Assembly (NCBI GenBank): GCA_903929895.1
Contig: CAIYWM010000731.1
Coordinates: 1 to 10,515, forward strand
Reading direction: 5' to 3'
DNA: 10,515 nt
Source of the DNA: an uncultured Alphaproteobacteria bacterium
GTDB taxonomy: Bacteria > Pseudomonadota > Alphaproteobacteria > Reyranellales > Reyranellaceae
Part shown: one piece after another, positions 6,997 through 10,515 of the stretch
Layout: each line of letters opens with the position of its first letter
Numbering within the stretch: the first letter of the stretch is position 1
The notes under the pieces: generated by a model
Seen by the model: only the letters and a program-made list of their open reading frames with translations
Told to the model about the DNA's origin: nothing
The model's database searches: none
Made by a program: the position numbers and the translations under genes

Positions 6997-8402
6997 TGCA
7001 GACGTTCCCGCTCTTCCTGACGTTGCAGGGCCGCCGTGTGCTGGTCGTCGGCGGTGGCGATGCGGCCGCGCGCAAAGCGGAGCTGCTGCTGAAGGCCGGA
7101 GCCCAGGTCTCGCTCATCGCCGAGACGGTCGGCGGCGAGGTCGCGCAGTTCATCGCCGAGGGACATGTGTCCTGGGCCGGTCGCTCTTTCGACGACAACG
7201 ACCTCGAGGGCATGTCGCTGGTCATCGTAGGGAGCGACGACGAATCGCTGCAGGCGCGCGTGTCCGCCGCCGCCCAGAGGCGCTGCGTCCCGGTCAACGT
7301 CGTCGACCGGCCCGCGCTGTCGAGCTTCATCATGCCCGCGATCATCGATCGCTCGCCGATCACGATCGCCGTATCGACGGGAGGGACTGCGCCGGTGCTG
7401 GCAGCCCGCATCCGCGCCGAGATCGAACGCAGCCTGCCGGCGGCCCTGGGTCGGTTGGCGCGCTTCGCCGACGTCTTTCGCGAACAGGTTCGCCGCACCC
7501 TCGTCGTGCCGCGCGCGCGGCGCCGCTTCTGGGATCGCGTCTTCGAAGGCCGGGTCGGCGAGCTCGCCCTGGCCGGCGACGAAATCGGGGCGCGCCGCGA
7601 ACTGATCCGGCTGCTGGACGGTTTTCGCAGCGAAGCGCCGGCGGTCGGCATGGTGCATCTCGTCGGCGCCGGGCCGGGCGATCCCGATCTTCTCACCCTG
7701 AAGGCGCACCGCCTGCTGCAGCGTGCCGACGTCCTGGTCTACGACCGGCTGGTTTCGGACGAGATCCTGTCGATGGCGCGTCGGGACGCCGAACGGATCT
7801 ATGTCGGCAAGCGGCGGGCGAACCATTGCGTGCCGCAGGAGGAGATCAACGACCGGCTGGTGGCGCTGGCCCGGGCGGGCAAGAGCGTCGTGCGGCTGAA
7901 GGGGGGCGACCCCTTCGTGTTCGGCCGCGGCGGCGAGGAGCTTGAAGCGCTGGTCAAGGCGGGCGTGGCCGTGGAGGTTGTGCCCGGCGTGACGGCGGCC
8001 CTGGGATGTGCCTCGAGCGCGGGCATTCCGCTCACCCATCGCGACCATGCCCAGGCCTGCGTGCTGGTCACCGGCCACCTGAAGAACGGCACTGTCGATC
8101 TCGACTGGAAGATGCTCTCCCGGCCGCGGCAGACCGTCGTCATCTACATGGGGACGGGGGCGCTGCCGCAGATTACGGCGCAGCTCATTGCGCACGGTCT
8201 GCCGGCCTCGACTCCCATTGCTCTGATCGAAAACGGCACGACCGACCGGGAGCGTCGCATCGTCGGGACCCTCGCCACCATCGACCGGCAGGTGCAGCGG
8301 GCCTTCCTGAGCGGACCAACACTCTGCATGGTGGGTGCAGTTGTCGGGCTCGCCGTCGGCCGGGAACAGGAATTTAACTTTGAGTCGAGAATGGGTCTCT
8401 GA
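6996..8402 (+). CDS. cysG: Siroheme synthase, trifunctional (methyltransferase, dehydrogenase, ferrochelatase)
   Basis: The 468-residue enzyme converts uroporphyrinogen III to siroheme, the cofactor of NirA. The N-terminal precorrin-2 dehydrogenase/ferrochelatase module has an NAD-binding VLVVGGGDAAARKAELLLKAG (15-35) and the sequence NVVD ending at Asp104, the position of the catalytic Asp in Salmonella CysG. The C-terminal SAM-dependent uroporphyrinogen methyltransferase module has GAGPGD (224-229), YDRLVS with Asp250, GKRRANHCVPQEEIN and LKGGDPFVFGRGGEE (301-315). Its length matches full CysG (about 457 residues). The start ATG overlaps the preceding TGA and has GAAGG at 6984-6988 with a 7-nt spacer. 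Placement in the nitrate cluster indicates supply of siroheme for nitrite reduction. Position 128, serine in the Salmonella enzyme, is threonine here (VSTGG). Confidence 0.95.
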   Translation: MQTFPLFLTLQGRRVLVVGGGDAAARKAELLLKAGAQVSLIAETVGGEVAQFIAEGHVSWAGRSFDDNDLEGMSLVIVGSDDESLQARVSAAAQRRCVPVNVVDRPALSSFIMPAIIDRSPITIAVSTGGTAPVLAARIRAEIERSLPAALGRLARFADVFREQVRRTLVVPRARRRFWDRVFEGRVGELALAGDEIGARRELIRLLDGFRSEAPAVGMVHLVGAGPGDPDLLTLKAHRLLQRADVLVYDRLVSDEILSMARRDAERIYVGKRRANHCVPQEEINDRLVALARAGKSVVRLKGGDPFVFGRGGEELEALVKAGVAVEVVPGVTAALGCASSAGIPLTHRDHAQACVLVTGHLKNGTVDLDWKMLSRPRQTVVIYMGTGALPQITAQLIAHGLPASTPIALIENGTTDRERRIVGTLATIDRQVQRAFLSGPTLCMVGAVVGLAVGREQEFNFESRMGL

Positions 8403-8444
8403 TAAGGGTGTCTGTGACAAAAATGCAACAACACCGGGGCACGG

Positions 8445-9197
8445 ATGCGTAGTTTTGTACTGAGCCTGGCGACACTGTTGGCATTTGCCGGCACGGGCTT
8501 CGCCCAGACCAATACAGGGGCTTCGACCGCTCCCAAGGTCAAGACCGCCGCGACCGCGACCACCCAGACCGCTACCACGAAAAAGCAGACCGCTGCACCC
8601 GCCAAGTCGGCGAACGTGCAGAAGGCCGCAGCCCAGCAGAAGAAGGCAACGCCCGCTGCGCAGCAGAAAATGAGTGCGTCCCGTTACGGCGGGTTCGCAC
8701 CAGCTGCCGCCGCCCTCGCCGCGCCGGTTCCCACGCCCGATCTCGACATGTCCAGCCCGCGCAGCCTCAGCCTGGTGAACTTCAACACCAAGGAAGAGCT
8801 GACCGTCACCTACTGGTCGAACGGCGCCTATCATCGCAGTGCGCTCGACCAGCTCAACCAGTTCCTGCGCGACAGCCGCGACAGCGGCACGACCGAGATG
8901 GACCCGTTGCTGTTCGACGTGCTGTGGCACACCGCCCGCATCTCCGGATACGGCGGCCAGGTCGAGGTCCTGTCGGCCTTCCGCTCGCCCGAGAGCAATG
9001 CCTGGCTGGCCAGCGTCAGCCGCGGCGTGGCCCGCGATAGCCAGCACATCAACGGCAACGCCATGGACATCCGCTTCCCGGGTGTCCCGGTGTTCCGCAT
9101 CCGCCAGGCGGCGCGTTCGCTCAACATGGGCGGCGTCGGCTTCTATCCGCGCTCCGGCTTCGTGCACATCGACACGGGTCCCGTTCGCTACTGGTAA
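8445..9197 (+). CDS. Secreted DUF882 / M15-type peptidase-like protein (YcbK family)
   Basis: The 250-residue protein starts with a clear Sec signal peptide ([20 protein letters not shown]) with probable cleavage after Ala20. Residues 21-95 are a low-complexity Ala/Thr/Lys/Gln-rich linker. The folded domain (about 105-250) has the M15-like metal-site pattern: [12 protein letters not shown] (177-188), [11 protein letters not shown] with His201 and Asp208, and [13 protein letters not shown] with His241. His201, Asp208 and His241 are the likely zinc ligands. Family members are periplasmic and linked to peptidoglycan, related to D-Ala-D-Ala peptidases of the VanY/MepA group; the substrate here is inferred only. 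It lies 42 nt after cysG with a weak ribosome-binding site, and that short gap shows no feature I can name. Its function seems unrelated to nitrate assimilation. Confidence 0.85.
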   Translation: MRSFVLSLATLLAFAGTGFAQTNTGASTAPKVKTAATATTQTATTKKQTAAPAKSANVQKAAAQQKKATPAAQQKMSASRYGGFAPAAAALAAPVPTPDLDMSSPRSLSLVNFNTKEELTVTYWSNGAYHRSALDQLNQFLRDSRDSGTTEMDPLLFDVLWHTARISGYGGQVEVLSAFRSPESNAWLASVSRGVARDSQHINGNAMDIRFPGVPVFRIRQAARSLNMGGVGFYPRSGFVHIDTGPVRYW

Positions 9198-9201
9198 AAA
9201 A

Positions 9202-9696
9202 ATGAGCCGCATCGAGATCGTCGAGGGCGACATCACACGCCTCGACGTCGATGCCATCGTCAACGCCGCGAAGGAGAGTCTGCTGGGCGGCGGTGGCGTC
9301 GACGGCGCCATTCATCGCGCCGCCGGCCCCGAACTTTTGGCCGAGTGCCGCACGCTGGGCGGCTGCCCTACCGGCGAAGCCAGGATCACCAGCGGCTACC
9401 GCCTCAAGGCGCGTCACGTCATCCATACGGTCGGCCCGGTCTGGCAGGGCGGGGCGCAGGGCGAACCCGAATTGCTTGCCCGCTGCTACCGCAACAGCCT
9501 GGCGCTGGCGATCGTCCACGGCCTGAACAGCATCGCCTTTCCCGCCATCTCCACCGGCATCTACGGCTACCCGAAGGAAGCCGCCGCGGAGATCGCCGTC
9601 CATGAAGTCCGCATGATCCGCATGCCCGAGCACGTGATCTTCTGCTGCTTCGATGCGGCGACCGCCGACGTCTATCGCGAAATCCTGGGCGGATAA
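9202..9696 (+). CDS. Macro-domain protein, O-acetyl-ADP-ribose deacetylase type (YmdB/MacroD-like)
   Basis: This 164-residue single-domain protein binds ADP-ribose derivatives. It aligns by eye with E. coli YmdB over its whole length: [17 protein letters not shown] at the start, [17 protein letters not shown] (29-45) as the first binding loop, [13 protein letters not shown] in the middle, and [10 protein letters not shown] as the phosphate-binding loop. Asp34 matches the catalytic Asp35 of YmdB, but Lys24 occupies the position of YmdB Asn25 (NAAN becomes NAAK), a residue also tied to catalysis in MacroD proteins. Activity may therefore be altered. The start is 4 nt after the preceding stop with no good Shine-Dalgarno sequence, so coupled translation is likely. 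The enzyme would act on O-acetyl-ADP-ribose or mono-ADP-ribosylated protein in the cytoplasm. Confidence 0.88.
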   Translation: MSRIEIVEGDITRLDVDAIVNAAKESLLGGGGVDGAIHRAAGPELLAECRTLGGCPTGEARITSGYRLKARHVIHTVGPVWQGGAQGEPELLARCYRNSLALAIVHGLNSIAFPAISTGIYGYPKEAAAEIAVHEVRMIRMPEHVIFCCFDAATADVYREILGG

Positions 9697-9702
9697 AATC
9701 TC

Positions 9703-9822
9703 CGTCGCCTCGACCGCAGCGCCGAAGGCGCGAAGTGGAGAGGCCTTCGCTCAACCAAAAGCCGGCAAATCGAGGAGAGAAGATCTCTCCACTCCGCGCT
9801 GCGCGCTCCGGTCGAGATGACG
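9703..9822. repeat. Cloverleaf-like palindromic repeat between convergent genes
   Basis: The ends form imperfect complementary arms (CGTCGCCTCGACC at 9703-9715 with GGTCGAGATGACG at 9810-9822). An inner 9-bp perfect stem pairs 9734-9742 with 9785-9793. Side hairpins lie at 9719-9731 (GCGCC, loop GAA, GGCGC) and 9796-9806 (GCGC, loop TGC, GCGC). A competing 6-bp stem around AGATCT pairs 9774-9779 with 9785-9790. The element fills most of the 142-nt gap between the + strand macro-domain gene and the - strand DUF924 gene. It could end transcription from both sides, but no T-run is present. It resembles Bradyrhizobium-type dispersed repeats; copy number cannot be seen here. Confidence 0.75.
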
Positions 9823-9838
9823 GGATTTCTCTGAGCCT

Positions 9839-10414
9839 TTATTGCCCGTATCTGTTCGCGTTCTTCAGATACTCGAGTTCCTCCGCCGTCGTCGCGCGGC
9901 CCAGCACTTCGTTGCGGTGGGGGAAGCGGCCGAAGCGGGCGACGACGTCGCGGTGCTCCAAGGCCGACTTGATATTGTTCTCGCCGCCGATCGTCTCGAA
10001 CAGGGCGCAGGCGAGCTGCTGGTCGGCGAGATGCTCGCTGTGGCCGAACGGCATGTAGAAGAACAGCCGCATGTCGACGGGAAAGACCGACGCATAGAAG
10101 CGTGCCAGCGCGTAACGCGCGATCTCGATCGCACGGGCGTCGCCCGCGAAGGCGCGCGCCGTCTTGCGGAAGCAGTTCCGGGTGAACTGGTCGCAGAGAA
10201 GGATGAGTGCCAGCGCGCCCTCGGGCGAATCCTTCCAGGCGTCGAGGTCTCCGGCGATGGCGCGCTCGATCGCGGCGCCGAAGCGGCCGATCGTCTCGGC
10301 GTCGAACTCGGGCGTGCTCTTCCACCAGATGTCGCGCGGCTTGCCATGGTCGGGATGGCCGAGCGGCAGGAACCAGAAATCGATGATGTCGCGGATGGAC
10401 GGGGCGTCTTTCAT
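9839..10414 (-). CDS. DUF924 family protein of unknown function
   Basis: The 191-residue protein has the marks of the DUF924 family: a start with IIDFWFLPLGHPDHGKPRDI and WW (30-31), a central DQFTRN (75-80; often DQFPRN in relatives) followed by FRKTARAFAGD, then RLFFYMPFGHSEHLADQ, and a C-terminal VARFGRFPHRNEVLGR. Members are predicted to be all-helical, TPR-like cytoplasmic proteins with no known activity. The length is normal and the protein looks intact. The ATG at 10412-10414 is used because it precedes the conserved DFWF segment; a longer frame upstream gives no family-like sequence. No strong Shine-Dalgarno sequence is visible. It is divergent from the sulfatase gene across 47 nt and convergent with the macro-domain gene. 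Confidence 0.87.
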   Translation of the reverse strand: MKDAPSIRDIIDFWFLPLGHPDHGKPRDIWWKSTPEFDAETIGRFGAAIERAIAGDLDAWKDSPEGALALILLCDQFTRNCFRKTARAFAGDARAIEIARYALARFYASVFPVDMRLFFYMPFGHSEHLADQQLACALFETIGGENNIKSALEHRDVVARFGRFPHRNEVLGRATTAEELEYLKNANRYGQ

Positions 10415-10450
10415 GCGGCTTAGTTAGGCAGGCCGCAAAGAAGCCGTCGA

Positions 10451-10456
10451 GAGAGG
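10451..10456 (+). promoter_or_regulatory. Shine-Dalgarno site selecting a TTG start
   Basis: GAGAGG with 5-nt spacing precedes the TTG at 10462. It supports that TTG as the start of the sulfatase-like gene; the ATG at 10491-10493 is inside the conserved metal-site motif and would be too late. Any promoter must lie in the 47-nt divergent gap or inside the DUF924 gene. Confidence 0.5.
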
Positions 10457-10461
10457 AAACC

Positions 10462-10515
10462 TTGGGCAAGGTCAAAAACGTTCTGTTCATCATGTGCGAC
10501 CAGCTGCGCGCGGAC
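10462..10515 (+). CDS. Sulfatase / alkaline phosphatase superfamily protein, 3' end cut by window
   Basis: Only the first 18 codons are visible (TTG start, then GKVKNVLFIMCDQLRAD). The pattern of basic residues, a hydrophobic NVLFIM strand, then CDQLRAD is the typical N-terminus of type I sulfatases and related phosphodiesterase or phosphonate hydrolases, where the Asp of the CDQ motif is a metal ligand. There is no signal peptide in view, so a cytoplasmic enzyme is likely. The catalytic Cys/Ser motif that would separate sulfatases from phosphatases lies beyond the window, so substrate class cannot be given. Confidence 0.65.
   Translation, partial: MGKVKNVLFIMCDQLRAD

Noticed and set aside
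6531..9311. A 926-codon open frame on the - strand
   Set aside because: It lies antisense to nasA, cysG, the DUF882 gene and the start of the macro-domain gene, crosses four gene boundaries, and gives Arg/Ala/His-rich sequence with no recognisable domain. GC-rich third positions commonly remove stops in this antisense frame.
9842..10423. A 193-codon + strand frame opposite the DUF924 gene
   Set aside because: The - strand frame matches DUF924 from end to end, while the + strand frame has no recognisable motif and no ribosome-binding site.
1..10515. CRISPR array, tRNA, insertion sequence, phage or defence genes
   Set aside because: I saw no regularly spaced direct repeats, no tRNA cloverleaf with conserved loops, no transposase or integrase frame, and no defence-type domain. 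The cross-shaped palindromes lack tRNA sequence features.

Overview
The window is GC-rich and densely coding, with TGATG/ATGA gene overlaps and several cloverleaf-like palindromic intergenic repeats. The protein families and repeat style suggest an alphaproteobacterium of the Bradyrhizobium/Reyranella kind. This is a judgement from pattern, with no 16S rRNA or similar marker in view.

Positions 1-8402 hold the 3' part of an assimilatory nitrate/nitrite cluster on the + strand. In order they are: the end of an NrtD-type nitrate ABC-transporter ATPase (nrtD, cut by the window edge); a siroheme/[4Fe-4S] nitrite reductase of the NirA type; an unusual CysJ-like FAD/NADPH flavoprotein that lacks the FMN domain and carries a four-cysteine cluster motif; a molybdopterin nitrate reductase (nasA); and a trifunctional siroheme synthase (cysG). 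The inferred logic is nitrate uptake, reduction of nitrate to nitrite (NasA), reduction of nitrite to ammonium (NirA), electrons from NADPH through the flavoprotein, and siroheme for NirA from CysG. The nasA frame is broken near 6590-6660: the catalytic part is in one frame and the C-terminal BFD-type [2Fe-2S] domain is in the -1 frame. This is a real frameshift, a split gene, or a sequencing error.

Positions 8445-9696 hold a secreted DUF882/M15-type peptidase-like protein, followed 4 nt later by a macro-domain protein (O-acetyl-ADP-ribose deacetylase type). A DUF924 gene lies on the - strand (9839-10414). The first 18 codons of a sulfatase/alkaline-phosphatase-superfamily gene start at a TTG at 10462 and run off the window.

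Three palindromic repeats (745-866, 4265-4376, 9703-9822) fill the three longest non-coding gaps. The first supplies the ribosome-binding site of nirA. The second and third have different arm sequences but share one plan: long arms plus two small side hairpins, with GAA and TGC loops. I found no tRNA, rRNA, CRISPR array, insertion sequence or phage gene, and no clearly new multi-gene system. The most unusual points are the FMN-less Fe-S flavoprotein, an N-terminal motif it shares with NirA, the broken nasA, and the repeats.
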